Source of the DNA: Aldrovandia affinis
Lineage: Eukaryota > Chordata > Actinopteri > Notacanthiformes > Halosauridae
NCBI GenBank assembly: GCA_029706075.1
Contig: JAINUG010000005.1
Span: 4,639,001 to 4,703,000, forward strand
Direction of reading: 5' to 3'
DNA: 64,000 nucleotides
The notes below the pieces were generated by a model that ran no database searches, was not told where the DNA came from, and worked only from the letters and a program-made list of their open reading frames with translations. The first letter of the stretch is position 1. Each line of letters opens with the position of its first letter. A program made the position numbers and the translations under genes. Shown one piece after another: positions 1-13,054 of this stretch.

Positions 1-325
1 CCGGCTGTGCCAGCCCATCTCTGGCTGGGAGTTCCTTTCAGGGGCGGCGATTGGCTGTCCGCCTCAGGGGGAGGGGGGAAGCCAGCATGAGCTCGCTGCA
101 GGCATGCAGGCACAGACAGTTTCCCTGCGTGTATTGGAATCCCGGTCAATGGCTTGGCGGGGTCCATTGTGAAGGAGGCTCACCCTCGTCACTGCCGGTC
201 CCAGGGCGGGGGCTGGTCCCGTAGTTGCAGGTGGAGGGCTCGTAGGGGGGAGAAATGTAATCAATAGAGGGTACAATTGGCCACCAAATTGGGAGAAAAA
301 CTGGGAAAAAAATAAACAGAAATTT
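1..325 (+). repeat. SINE copy E (5' end outside the window)
   Basis: The body resembles the full-length SINE at 30787-31136: it has a GC-rich GATTGGCTGTCCGCC stretch followed by a run of G, and an AGCTCGCTG motif. It ends in the tail shared by six copies in this window, CCAAATTGGGAGAAAA followed by A-rich sequence. The tRNA-like head would lie to the left of position 1. The middle part differs from the other copies, so it may be a subfamily or a diverged copy. No target duplication can be checked because the left end is missing. Confidence 0.55.
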
Positions 326-2195
326 AAAAAAGGAAAGAAAATACAGTGCTGTTTGACTGTAGGTTCAGGTGGCAGAGCCATGACTTGTGATTCCAAACTG
401 GAGAGAACAAAGGGTACATTTGTTTTAAAAAATGCATTGAAATACTTTTTCTATACATAGGATTTGTGTTGGGATCAGACTCTTCCAGACCATGATATAT
501 CACAGTATAGATAGACAAAAAGGTGTATGATGGACAGAATGCATTATGCCTTCTTACACTCTTACACTGTTTTTAAGTGAAACATGAAACATTCAAGACT
601 CCAGTCACATTTAGATTAAAATAGTATTATTATTAATGGTACTTATCAAACATACAAAACTTTTTGGAATGAATCAAGAAATGTATGAAAAAAATTAAAA
701 TAAATCCACATTCCACATGCCAGTCCCATTCTTGACTGACAAGTTGTTTCCAGTATGGTTTGTGTTTATGGGATGTGGAGCAGAGCATAACATTAAACAC
801 AGGCATATATATACACAGTACACAATCAACATAGGGCGACATGTACTTCTTTGTATAATTCCAATAAACCATTTATACACTTTCATTCTATTCTGACGTA
901 AGAAAACTCGGTACATTAAGAAATTATGTTAAAATATGCTGAAACAGAACTTCTGCAGCAAACATGTAAAAGTCTAAAGGCACTAACTAAAATCCAAAGT
1001 AGCTTTGTCCTTTGTCTTTTTGTCTGAGGCATGTCCAGTTTCTCTCCAGTTGGTTAATGATGAGAACTGAAGTGTATTTTATTTGTAGTTCTTTCCCAGG
1101 GGCGCAAGATATGCAGTATTTTTACAACGTCGACATAAAATCCAACAGGCGCAAGTGCATGGAAAGGTGTTTACTTTTCCGTGGAAAACCGGGTCCAAAT
1201 GGCCTGAGAACATGAACATGAAAAATGCTGAGGACCGATACTGTTTCAATGAGGGACAGTATCTGTGCAAGCTGCCAACTAACAGAACTTGGCAAGACAG
1301 AAATTGTAAATAGTGTTTTCCAAAGATATTTGTGGCACTTAGTTTTCGTTAATACTACATTAACATAAAGTTCACTACATTCTCATTAGCACCCTATCCC
1401 AAGACACACTTGTTCCAAATGCCTGACAGTAGGCTGGCAAATCCAGGGAAGACTGTTAGGCTAGCCAGGATCCACAAAATTACATTTCATTTAGGCAAAG
1501 GCACAATGAAAAAACAATCTTTGGCAATTTTAAGAGGATACATATGACACAGTACAGAAGATGGTAGATTTCGTTTGTGTGGCACAGCGCTGGATGACAC
1601 TGTGCTGTGCATTGCAGGTATGTGCTTTTTGACAGGAGCGGCACAACTTAACAGACTCGTTCACGTCTTGAGGGAGATATGGGCTGCGGCAGGAGAAAAG
1701 ATGAGCAGCAATACAAACTCTTCTCTCCTGCCAGTATGGACATGGTTTCCTGAACTTTGTGACCAGCACCATGAAAATCAGACTTCTGTTTCAGGCTACT
1801 TTCTTTATACATGTACCAAGAGTGTTTCACCTGCCTTTGGCCAACTCTCAGTCAGCTCTATGGCACCTTTCCTCCCAAACAGTGCCACATGCATGTCCAT
1901 TTCCCTCCCTTCTCTCAATAATTATTGCAGTGCGTCATTATTAAGAGTTGTGGTGCGACGTTGACGCAGCAGCGTGGATGCTGGCAGAGACTGAGGCTGT
2001 CTTGGCCACATCCTGTGCGCTAAGTGCATGCAACGATTCCAGTTTCAAATTCTGCATCCCCATGCTGCGGCCATCTATACTTGCTTTTGCAGACACTTAG
2101 GCCCCAATTGAATCCAGCTGCAACATGCTTTGTCCTCAGTTTTGAGCAAATGTAACTTTTTTTATTATCGTATGACTATTTGTCATACATACGAT
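326..2195. other. AT-rich sequence downstream of shroom4, no gene seen
   Basis: Only short, unconserved-looking open frames occur on both strands. I saw no splice-bounded exon, RNA gene or transposase fragment. It lies beyond the likely polyadenylation site of shroom4. Confidence 0.5.
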
Positions 2196-2201
2196 TCTTA
2201 A

Positions 2202-2207
2202 TTTATT
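2202..2207 (-). terminator. Candidate shroom4 polyadenylation signal
   Basis: TTTATT on the plus strand reads AATAAA on the shroom4 strand, about 940 nt after the stop codon. A second AATAAA lies at 2161-2166. I saw no closer match between 2207 and the stop codon. The choice is inferred from the hexamer alone. Confidence 0.35.
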
Positions 2208-3148
2208 TCAGCTAGAGGAAAGCTGTGTACTACTAATTAATTACTAAGTTGAGGACAATTTGCACAAAGCACAGACTGAAGAGTCGCTAGTAATGTTCCT
2301 GGATGTAAATGACAAACACGCTATTGCAAAGAATAGCAATAAGACAACTTCTATTTACTGTAGAGACATTGCAATCTGCAGTTGTGTTAACAAAGGCGAC
2401 ACACTTGCCCTGCACTGGTGTCTCTAAGGTTCTTTGATCCTTGAGGTGGGCTGGGGAAGATGGTGTTTGCTGATATGTTTGGAAGTCCCAAAGATGCAGT
2501 ATGGGCTGAAATGGGCCTTTCCTTTGTAGATACTGGGACAGACTTCTGTCTCCAGCTTTAAGAAATGTCGGACGATTATCAGGAGCGCCCAACTACTCCA
2601 GGCCCCTCCTCACAGATAAATAAATAAATAAATAGCAGTGCCAAGAGGAGCACTTCTTCAATATTCTTGTACACACACATTAAAAAAAAACCTTTGGCCA
2701 TGGGATGTAGTGTGTAATTGTGAGGTTACCATTGGCTAGCGACAGACATACCACTCTCAAATCCAATAGCACAAGCTTCATACCACTCTCGTAGATGTAG
2801 GGGATTCTAATAAGGCACCAAAATCCACATAGAGAGAGGCAAGGGTTAGGTCACCTTTGGAGTAGTGTTAACAATGGAAGGCACAGGGACCACAAGGCAA
2901 CACTTAACACTTGCTTTTAGAAGAAAAGAGAAATTCCCCAGCAGTTATTCACACTCAAACACTGATGTCTATGTCACAAGACCCCCTCCGTTCTGAAACA
3001 GGCTCCCTTCTCTCAGATTCTGACCACAACTGTCCCCGATTAACCGCCGGTTGGGTGCAGTTCACCCTCGGTGTGGCCCTTTCCCAGCCCACTGCCATTG
3101 GTAGTCCGGTCCAATCCGCCCGTGACGCCGGTGGATCCTGCAGCGAGG
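2208..3148 (-). other. Probable shroom4 3' untranslated region
   Basis: This stretch follows the TGA at 3149-3151 and reaches the first AATAAA hexamer on the minus strand. It has no coding pattern. A short AAATA-type repeat lies at 2616-2634. The extent is an inference from the hexamer position. Confidence 0.4.
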
Positions 3149-3442
3149 TCAGTAGTGGCAGTAGCCCAGGCCCATGGACAGTCCGATGCCCACCCCCAGG
3201 CTCTCGCGCAGTGCCCGCAGCTGCTCCTCGCCCAAGCGGATCTTGTCCTCCAGCTGGCGTTGCTCCACGAGCAAGGCGGCCTTCATCTTGACGAAGTGAC
3301 TGTAGTCGCGTAGCTGCTCGGGGGTGAGGCAGCGGCTCAGCACCCGGCACACGGCCTGCTCCCGCCGGTCCACGTGCTCCTTCAGCTCCTGCGCCTCGCC
3401 CAGCTGGCCCTGCAGCAGCTTCTTCTTCTCCAGCAGGGGGAG
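3149..3442 (-). CDS. shroom4: shroom4 exon 10 (end of ASD2, stop)
   Basis: The acceptor follows a pyrimidine tract (CTTGCCTCCGCAG) and is in phase 0. The exon encodes 97 residues beginning [10 protein letters not shown]. It carries the second half of ASD2, a coiled coil with [12 protein letters not shown] and [22 protein letters not shown], which aligns with the C-terminus of human SHROOM2. It ends in a short [11 protein letters not shown] tail and TGA at 3149-3151. Confidence 0.9.
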   Translation of the reverse strand, partial: LPLLEKKKLLQGQLGEAQELKEHVDRREQAVCRVLSRCLTPEQLRDYSHFVKMKAALLVEQRQLEDKIRLGEEQLRALRESLGVGIGLSMGLGYCHY

Positions 3443-6400
3443 CTGCGGAGGCAAGAAAGGGAGGCACACGGTCACACAGGACCACAATTTGGCAGAGATC
3501 AAAGTTATTTTTGGTTAGATTTTATTTTTTTAATCTTTTTTAAATCTTTTTAAAAATGTGGGGGGATAGCATACAAGAGGAGGATAAAGAAGAGGAGGAT
3601 ACGAAGGCAAAAAAAGGAAGGGAAATGTAAATGAATAGAGGAAGAATTTAGCAAATGTCACTTTTAAACCATAATGTCACAATGTAAACCACATTTAAAC
3701 CATAAAAGGCCAACGGCTAGTGTAAAGTATCCATTTGCTGGCACGCCGTCCATCTATTCATATGTAAACACAGATAACCCTGAAAAAGAGATGCCCCCAC
3801 TCACCCGCTCATGGTGGGCGCAGTCACTGCCGAGACAGTCGAGGGCGCTCTCCACGCGCAGCAGCCGGCCTGACAGGGACAGCAGCAGGCTGACCACCTT
3901 GTCCAGGTCCCCGATGAACATGCGGAACTTGTCCACCTCGTTGGGCTTGCAGACGGCCAGCACCAAGGCCTCCACCTCCTCGCCCAGCTGGGAGTTGGCC
4001 CTGATGTCATCCTGCAGGCCCCGCTGGGCCTCCCGCAGCACGCCCAGCTTCTTCCGTAGGCTCTCCATCAGCTGGCGCTGTTGGGGGCAGCCAATCGCAA
4101 GTGTGACAAGCAGAACGGGGTCAGGTCACCCCCTTCCTCAGCGACATTACAGTGGCATCAGCATCATCTCCATTTCGGCCTACTCTGTTCTGGTGCTTGT
4201 AGAAATCCTGGTTATTTGCATTTTGTGTTGTTTGCCACAAATGCCTTGGAATTCGCTTTGGACAAAAGCGTCGGCCAAGTGAATAAATGTACGTATGCCC
4301 CCTCTGCCCCCTCTGGCTAGCCAGCAAATGGTCAAGATCACTGAGGGGAATATTATTCTCTGCAAAGCCAGCAAATGATTAGTTTCAAGATCAGTGATCA
4401 TCACATCAAGGAGGGAATCTGAACTCCACAAAACACAGCGTAGGCCAAATTTGACTGGCGCCTGTTCCTGACTGCTCTTGGCCACAGCTGATCACAGACA
4501 CTAATACTGACCACTGATACTGACACCAGCACTGTGACATCACCTTGTAGCAGAGCTCCTCGTCCTCGTCTCTGACGTTTGTCCCCGGAAGTTCCTTCAT
4601 CTTGCTTAGCAGCTGGGCCTTAGCAGCAGTGGTGTTATAGTAGGACTCTTGGCCTTGAATGCTGGAGGACCTGGAGCGCCTGCAGTGGGAGAGAGGAAGA
4701 TGGGTCTGGATGAGCCTAGGCCTGTGGAGCTCGATCAAAAGACAAATACAAGTGTGCGCTGCCTGTCAGGGACGTGGTTCTAAACCAGTCTCTACCAGCC
4801 CTGGTCATCAGCCCCAATCGGGGGTGGCATTTGGCTGTCCGCCCCAGGAGGAGGGGGAAGGGTGAACTGGCTCGAATCCCCCGTGGAGCACGTAAAGGTG
4901 TCTCCAGAATGTGGATGGGCCAATTCCGTCTCGAAGGAAGCGGAGTTCGCTGCCTTCGGAGAATTGGCTTGCCTCGTAGAGACGAGCAGTGGACTCATGT
5001 GGGGAGGGTAAATCGAAATCAATACAGGGTGTAATTGGCTACCAAATTGGGAGAAAATTTGTAATACTGTAAAAATAAAACAAGCTGACCACAGCATCGA
5101 TCTCTCACAATGTTAAACAGGTGAGGTGAAAACGACTCACCGCTCCAGAGTGTCGACACTGAGCTCCAGGACCCTGTGGCTTCCCCTCCACGTCTCCCCA
5201 CTGGCCTCGATTTCCACGCTGCGGGGGAAGAGCTCCTCCATGAGGTCGGCCCTGGACCTCAACCCAGTGTCGTCCGCCAAGAGAGCATCCACCAGCGAGC
5301 CACGGGGGGTCCTTGACACGGTCGCAGGCGGGGGCTCCGCCTCAGGGAGGGTGTCTATATCCGTCTCCAGGACCGTCACCGGCCGGGCGAAACACTGAGT
5401 CTCCGTCCCAACGGGACCCTCGGCTACCCCGTCTCGGAATTCGTCGATGTCCGTCTCAAATGGCCCGTTTGCCTCCTCGCTGGCAGCCAGACAGACTGGG
5501 GTGAATCTCTGCTCTGGATCCCTGCCGGACTTGCGGTACAGCTCCTTCTGCTGCTGCTCGTAATTAATGGCAAAGTAAGATTGTGACGAGAGCACCCCCA
5601 AGTGGGAGCAGTTGTCCACTGCAGGCACCACCAGGCCACGCTGGCTGACGTTTGTGGGGTTTCTCTCCCACTCTGCCGCACCTCGTTTAGGCAGGGAGGC
5701 AGGCTTCAACACAGCTGGTCTGCCCTGCGCTGCATCAGCCTCTGAGTCAGTCAATCTGGAATACAGCACGTGCACATAACCAACCACATGAGAACACGAG
5801 CAATACAACGTCACCTCCTCAAGTCAGCAGTGGAAGGGGAAAACCGAGTCAGAGTCTAGCCATGTGAAATTAAGTTTAAGTGTGATCTAAACAAAGTGCT
5901 GTGAATGACACCATCTAGCATGCCGATACAGAAAGAAGCATATTGAGGACCTCTCACCTTGTGTAGGGCTCCGCTGGTGGCATTGGTGGGCCCTGCGGCC
6001 TGGAAGGATCAGGGTGTTGGAGCGGCAAGTCACGCTCTTTTAGGGGTGGGGCCACAGGTCTGAAGGCTCTGCGTGTGAAGGCGGGGCTGCACTCCTGGTG
6101 GCTCTCAGGCTCCTCCCTTGGGGGCAGGCTGTGAGAGCGCGGGCGAGTCAAATCAGGGGCAAAGAGAGGGCGTGAAGAGCCCTCGGGGCAGGAGGGGTGA
6201 ACCTCTCTGGGTGGGGAGGAAGCAGAGGATAGGAGGTTGTGGTAGGACGAGGAGAGAAGGTTGTGGTGGGACGCCCTCCTGCGGTGGAACTGCTCCCAGT
6301 TGGGAGGCGGTGGCCGGGGTGGCCCCTTTTTTCTGGGTGAACTGGTGCTCTCCTCCAGCTCGCTCAGTGCGGGTGCCGTAAACGTGGCAGTGCGCATGCA

Positions 6401-9400
6401 CAGTCGCTGCGCGTCCAGGCGGATATCGCTCTCCGACAGGGCACGTCCTCGCTGTGGGTACTGCACCGGCAGCGGCTCCTCTACGCCACACAAAGAGAGC
6501 CTCTCTGGCACCCTAGAGTCACCCCATCGGCTCTGACAATCCTGCAGCACAGCGCCCTCTGTTGGCTGAAGGTCTCTTCTGCACCGTGTGTAGTCCCTAT
6601 ATGCAGGAAATGAGGACAGAATTAATTTTTCTATAACCTGGCAGCCTGGGAATAAAAAAAATAAAATAAATAAAACATCTTTAGGATTTTTATATTAAAA
6701 ACAAGTCATAAAAAGGAATGATTGTACATGAAACTCTGTCTTTTAAAATTGCCCCAAATGACCAATCATGCGGTGCTTAAAGGCAGTCAAATGATTAAAT
6801 GAGTCTATGGGAAACTATTTCGATATTTCTGGGAGCCAAAAGTAAAGTGTCTTACCTCTCAGTCAGACTGAACTTCCTGTTGAGTTTTGTTTGTTCCCTC
6901 TCCCTCACAGGATATGCCTGCAGAAGAGATTTGAAGTTACACAAGAGAAAAACACAGAGGCCGGTGAAGATTGTCCCAACTATGGCAACTGTATCGAGGG
7001 GCGTTACTATGTGAATGGGTATAAAGGGTGATAAGGTGGTTTAATTTTGGACACCAACAACAGCCAAGAAAAGCGCATTTTAAAATGGCTCCATACATCT
7101 GAATATTTCCATTGATGGTGAGCTGAGAAAAGGTTATGTGGATGCAAAATTCCAAAATACTGTATAATACACACTCCATATCATTTAAAAGAAGGGAACC
7201 AGTTCATGAAGCCTTTGATTTTCCCTGCTATACCCACGATTCTTGTCTCTTAGGGCCATTAAGCAAGCCAGGTTTATTATGCTCTGCACATCTGGTAATA
7301 TTAAATGGGAACTGGATTCTGTGGTAGATATAAAACAAGTATCCAGTGGTTATCATCATGGGACTCAACAAAGGGCCTTCGTTTGAAAACTACCAAGGCA
7401 AAGAATATAGGGGTTCAAGCCCAATGGCAACCAGCCAGGAAAAATACCTCAAATCAGCAATGAAAAGTTACACCCCTAACTCCACAGGGATCAAGTTATA
7501 CAGGAAGCAACATCTTGAGTTTTTATAAACATGTAAGTTTGAAAAATTATACTTACAGTAAAACCTCTTTGGTACACGACAAACAAGTACAATAGCTGAC
7601 TTCATATAGCTCACTGTACTGTAAAAACGCTTTGGACAGTGTGATTAATTCTCTGTGAATTAAATTTAACTGAATAAAATATAACTTTCCTTTATAGGTT
7701 CCTTTAGGGGAGAAACTGAAGGAAATACATTTTACAGGGAGCCTAGTGCCATTTACAAGTTGATTTACATATTGTCTACAGTTGTCAGACACAGAATGGT
7801 GTAGTCTGCTTTTAACACTTCTGCTCCTCCACATGTTAAGAGTGAAAGGCACAGCTGCACTATGCTGGCTCGCTCTTAGGTGATTATTGGCCAGCCGGAG
7901 AGACCGCATAGTGAAGCTTGTATGCTATTCCAAGTAGGAACACCCAGGAACACGCCCTTGGTCTCTGATCCATAAAATCCCATTGTGTCCCCTGCCAAAA
8001 CTCTAGTCCCAGACCCCTGTTAATCTTTAATCTGGGCAGCCCAGGGTTTAATCATTAGGTTCTGTACGAGTTTGCAGGGTCGTTGGGTCTGCGTGTGTGT
8101 CACTCACGTCAGTAGGCGTGCGGCTCCTCTGTTCATGTCCCAAGTGTACACTTTGGTTCTCCTGCTGGGGGGCAGGCGCAGTCACCGGGTGAAAGGCGGA
8201 GCGGGGGCCGTGGGCGTTGTGGCGCTCGTAGAGGCACTGGGTGTGGCCATGGGAGGGAGGCCTGCTGTCTTTGTCAGCGGCGGGGCACTGCTGAGGCGTA
8301 GGCACCACAGGTCTCTGCACTCTGTCGCGGCAGGGGTCCCGCCCAGGGTCGACGGCACCCCTCTCCTGACCACTGCTACTCACACTCTGCCTCCTGGCCT
8401 CTGGGGGGCTGTAGGCCTTCACCTCCTCTTGAGCGCACCCCTGGTAGGAGTACCTCCGACGGCCTGGCTCTAGGGCGGGTGTGTCCAGCTGCACCGGGTG
8501 AGGCTGCCTGCTGTGCCTCTCTGGCCTCTGGCGGCGACTAGTCAGGCCCGGCAGGTTCGACACGGACAGACTCCTGCTGGTCTCCTCAAAGAACTTCCTG
8601 CGGTCCGCGAAGGGAAGGATGTCGCAGTCGTCCAATCTGGAGAAGCGCGAGGCCGACGTGGCGCTCCTGCCGGGCTGCGTCAGTGCCGCTGTAGCCCCTG
8701 CCCTCACACTCCTCTTTTCAAACTGCAGCTCTGGCTGCAGCTTGTTCTCTGGAGTCCAGCGCCAACGCCTGGGTTTTCCCGCAGTGGCCAGCTCACCTGC
8801 TACTTGGCCGCAGTTGGATTCACTCGGGTCAGGGCACTGAGGGGCCTGCGAGGGATCTCGTAGTCTCTCTTGGTCCTTCCCCAAGTGGACAGTTGGGGCA
8901 GACGGGTGGAGCTGAGGAGTGGAACTTGACACCAGTCTGTTGAGACGGCCTGGGGTGCTCGGGGTCCCATAACTTTGGGCATGGGAGGGCTGGGAGGGAG
9001 AAGTTGGGTGGTTTTCCGCTTCAGGGTCTCCCCCTTCCTCCTCCTCCACGGTCCTCTCCCCGCGCAGCAGGCTGCCGGGGCTCGAGCTCTTCTGCAGCTG
9101 GGCCTTCTTGCGCTGGATCTCGTTGCGGAGGTTGGTGGCGAAGCGCTCGCTACGCCGGCGCGACTTCGACGAGCGGTGCTGCCGGGAGGAGCCGGACTTC
9201 GGCCGCGGCTCGGGAACCTCGGCTCCGTGCACCTCCTCCAGCAGCGTGTCCATGCTGGCCGCCGCAGTGAGCCCGCCGAATTCCGTCGGCAGGACGGTGG
9301 AACAGGGAGGCGCGCCGGACTGGGGGAGACCCCCCGCTGCTTCTCCGGGCACGCTGACGGAGCGCCCCCAGGAACGCGGGACGGGCGGCGGGGCGGGGGT

Positions 9401-12400
9401 GGTCTCGCGGGCGTCCGTCTCCGCCTGGGGCTCCTCCAGCTCTGAGGCTGCCACTGAGCCAGGGGTGGAGCATCGGCTCTCGCCCCACTTTCCCTGCGAC
9501 GCGTCGCTTGCATCTGGGCTCTCGGGCTTCTCTGCTGGGTGTACGGAAGACTTGGACCACTGGCCGCAGGAGGACGGGATGCTCTCAGCCGGGCCATTGG
9601 AGAGCTCCAGTAGGCGGAGCTGGGCTGATAGGAGCTTCTCGGGTGCGCTATGCCTGTGACCTCCAACCGGATGCTTCTTTGCCGTTGGCAGGAGTTGGTG
9701 AGTTGGGGCCTCTGCGCTCCGCCTCCCACTAGATGATGTTTCTGGAGGAGGGGCTGGCGATGGGCGAGTTTCCCTCTGGATCAGTAACAGGGGCGGCTGG
9801 GATTCCCTCCTTGCGGTTTCGTGCTTGGCTGCAGTCGCGGCAGGGCTCGAGCTGAGAGCTGAGCGTGTAGTACTGCTCGAGCCTGTTCCCTTTGCAAACC
9901 ACCTCCCCCTGGGACTCGCACGGACATCCCCTCTCGACCTGGCCCTGGAATGGGTCCTCTGCCTGGCAGCCGGACAGGCTCAGGATGCCCACGGGGGCGG
10001 AGGCGCAGCGCTTGTCGGCAGCTCCCGGGCGACCCCGCGTTGCTCTAAAGCTGTCCCTGCGCGTGGGAGGCTGTGGAGGGCCACTGGGAGCTCCCGTGCC
10101 ACCCTGCTCCTCCTCGTAGCCGTAGGAGGACGGTCTGATCTTGGCCTCGGCATGGCGAGAGAGGGATTGGGACTTAACGCTGGTCTCCTCGGCGAAGTCC
10201 CCCGGCTCGCTGGCAGAGTGCGGGCATCTGCCTTCAGCGTAGCGCCCCAGACCGTGCAGTAGGTTGTCCATGGAGCTGGTCTCGTCCGGCCTCAGGGACA
10301 CAGTATAGTCGGAGGTATTGGAGCTGGCGGAGAAGGAGCTGTAGGCGGAGTCTCTCTTGTTGTTAAAGATGGCGGGGTCGACGGGCGACAATTGGCTCTC
10401 GTAGTAGCCCTGGCTGGGAGGGTCCAGGCTCTCCATGCTGCCAAGGGAACTGCTGCGGTCAGTGCTACAGTGTCGGGACAGCTGGCTCCACTGCATGGAC
10501 AGGTCACTGCGCAGAGGGGAGAACAGCACACAGGCCTTAACACGGTGGCAAAGAACAGACCAGTAAGACGCTAAAGCACATTCTCCAGTCTTAAATATCA
10601 TTCAGCACCTTAAGTGTGTTCCAAAAAAAAAACCTAAGAACATTCCTGCGGTAAAGCCTTTTACAATTTCGTAAACACTTTGTATAGCAGAACCTCATAT
10701 CACATGAGACTCCCCATTTCTGACAACTAAATTGAATTCACACAAAATCGGAAAAGGCCGGTGGTTAGGTTAGGTTACTAGGTTATATTTAGCTAGCCAA
10801 CTGTTCTTCAGTGTCAGTAAATTACAACAGTGGTTGTAGCATATAGGGTGCTCAATTCCACCATTAAAAAAAAGTAATTACAGATTATTGCTTTCTATGA
10901 CTCCATTTTTTACATTTTAAGGCCACCTTTTAAAACAACAGAGGCTTTTTAGTTCAGCTCTATGCAAACAAATTCCTTTCTAATACAAAATGAGCTACAA
11001 GAGAAGACAGCAGGCCTTACACAAGAAAACATAATGAAATAAGCACTACTGTCAGACAATATAGGGCAGTTGTTTACATAAATGCTTATGCACTTATGAC
11101 AAGTATTACATTAAGAACAGTTCATCCAGTGATACGATTACAAACATAACCCCAAATTATGATATAAAAAGCAGAAGCACTTCATAACATTTCAATATGA
11201 CTATCAGCTTCAGTTCCCAAGATTTCCACAGGAAATTGTCCAAAACAGTCTAAATGTCCAAGTTATTCAAAAAAAATTGTATCCGTACATTTATATTTCA
11301 ATTATGTTGGACAATATGGATTTGAATTAGGGGTGTGACGGTATGCCACGATATTAAAATATAAAATAGTACTATCATAAATGTAACATAATACCATGAT
11401 AGTAAATCACGTGGCAAAAGCTATTTTCATGCAGGGGGGAAAAATATTTCAACCATTACCCTAGTAAAATGTCTAAATAACCCATATTAAATCATATAAT
11501 ACTGGACCTGGGGTGTCTGCTAATGTCATTTAACCCCACCATCTCTTTGGCTGTTCTTGCATTTTGTTTTGTTTACAACACAATTGCGGACGTGCAGACA
11601 GCTTCCTCACATTTCACAAGCCTGGTAGGTAACAGTTAAATATTATAGTGAAAATAAGCTATAATACTGGTGTCAATGTAGATGTGTTTATACTGATTTT
11701 AACATGAACAAGTTTGTCTTTTAGAATATACAAATGTTTTGGTGAATTTCTCAGTATTTAAAGGATTACGAGGGAAATTACTTCCGTATTTTGCGATGCA
11801 TATTGCTTAAAGTCAATGGAAAATATATGTAAAAGGGGGGAGGGGGAGCCAGCTCGGGTCTGGCGTGAAGCACGGAAAAGAAGTCTCCAGAACGTGGGTT
11901 GGCGAATTCCATCTCGAAGGAGGCGGAGGTCACTGCCCACAGAGAATTAGCTTGCCTCGTAGAGATGAGCGACGGACCCGTGTGGGGAGGGTTAAATCAA
12001 AATAAATAGAGGGTGTAATTGGCTACCAAATTGGGAGAAAACTGAAAAAAATCTAAAACAAATAAAACATTTTTTTTTTTTAAAAACTGATACCGTGATA
12101 TACCGGAAACCGTGATATTGAGTAGTACAATTATCATACTGTGAAAATGTCATACCGTCACAGCCCTAATTTGAATGACATTTAAACTTAAGTAAAGAAT
12201 ACAAAAAATAGCCAATCTCATAGCCAGAGACTTATCTCAAACCAACCTCTGGTTAAAAAATTAAACCTCTTAAAATAATTATTAGTTTGAACTTTGTATA
12301 AAACCAATTTCACTGTATAACCAGTTAAACGATTCTAGTCAGTAATGTACTATAGAGTAAAACCATGTAACTGATAGCCATCAAAATCTATCCAAGTCCC

Positions 12401-13020
12401 CCAGATTAAAGTTGATGCAGAGTGGCACCCACACAAAGACCAACAACTGAGCTTCTTTCTGCAGCATTTTAACAAATTAAGAGACCTAAACTTCATCAAC
12501 AGGAAACTTGTATTGCCATTCTGTACAATTACAATGGGACAGCAATTGTTTGGAATAGAATTGAAAGTTTTCAAGTTTTACCTGTTAAAAGAAGAGCATT
12601 CATATTTGAAGTTTATAGTCAATTATATAGCCTCTTTCACTTAATTTAGGAAACATTTATAAACATCCCAAAATAATCGTATCTGTGTAGCGGACTGGGA
12701 AAAAGTTTGCTTTATGTAGAAAATCTTTCAATAAAGCTCTTTATTGTTTTCATCCAGGTTTTTTTTATTGGTCGTCTTGAAAAAAAAGTGCCCCAGTCAC
12801 ATTCTGAAAATAGGGGTGGCATCCCGTGTGGTGCACATGTTGACATTAGACATGAGATCATCAGTTTCCTCTCCATTGTTTTTCTCTGGAAACCTGTCAG
12901 GGACAGAAATCCCTGTCCCCCTGCCCCACAAAGTGGTTTCATAGGGCATTCTCTGCCCTGAACACAGAGCCCTCTTGTCTACCAATACGATTCCACTGAT
13001 AATCATCAAATGCACTTTAT

Positions 13021-13054
<34 letters not shown>

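Noticed and set aside
7553-7909. 118-codon minus-strand frame as an extra shroom4 exon
   Set aside because: It would break the phase between exons 4, 5 and 6 and has no Shroom-like sequence.
8972-9732. Long plus-strand open frames opposite shroom4 exon 4
   Set aside because: They are arginine/serine/glycine-rich shadows of the GC-rich minus-strand exon, without domains or splice structure.
9729-9860. A mini-intron in shroom4 exon 4 to explain the frame change
   Set aside because: The exact excess of one 7-bp repeat unit accounts for the frame and the downstream exon phases, and no convincing donor/acceptor pair lies in the interval.
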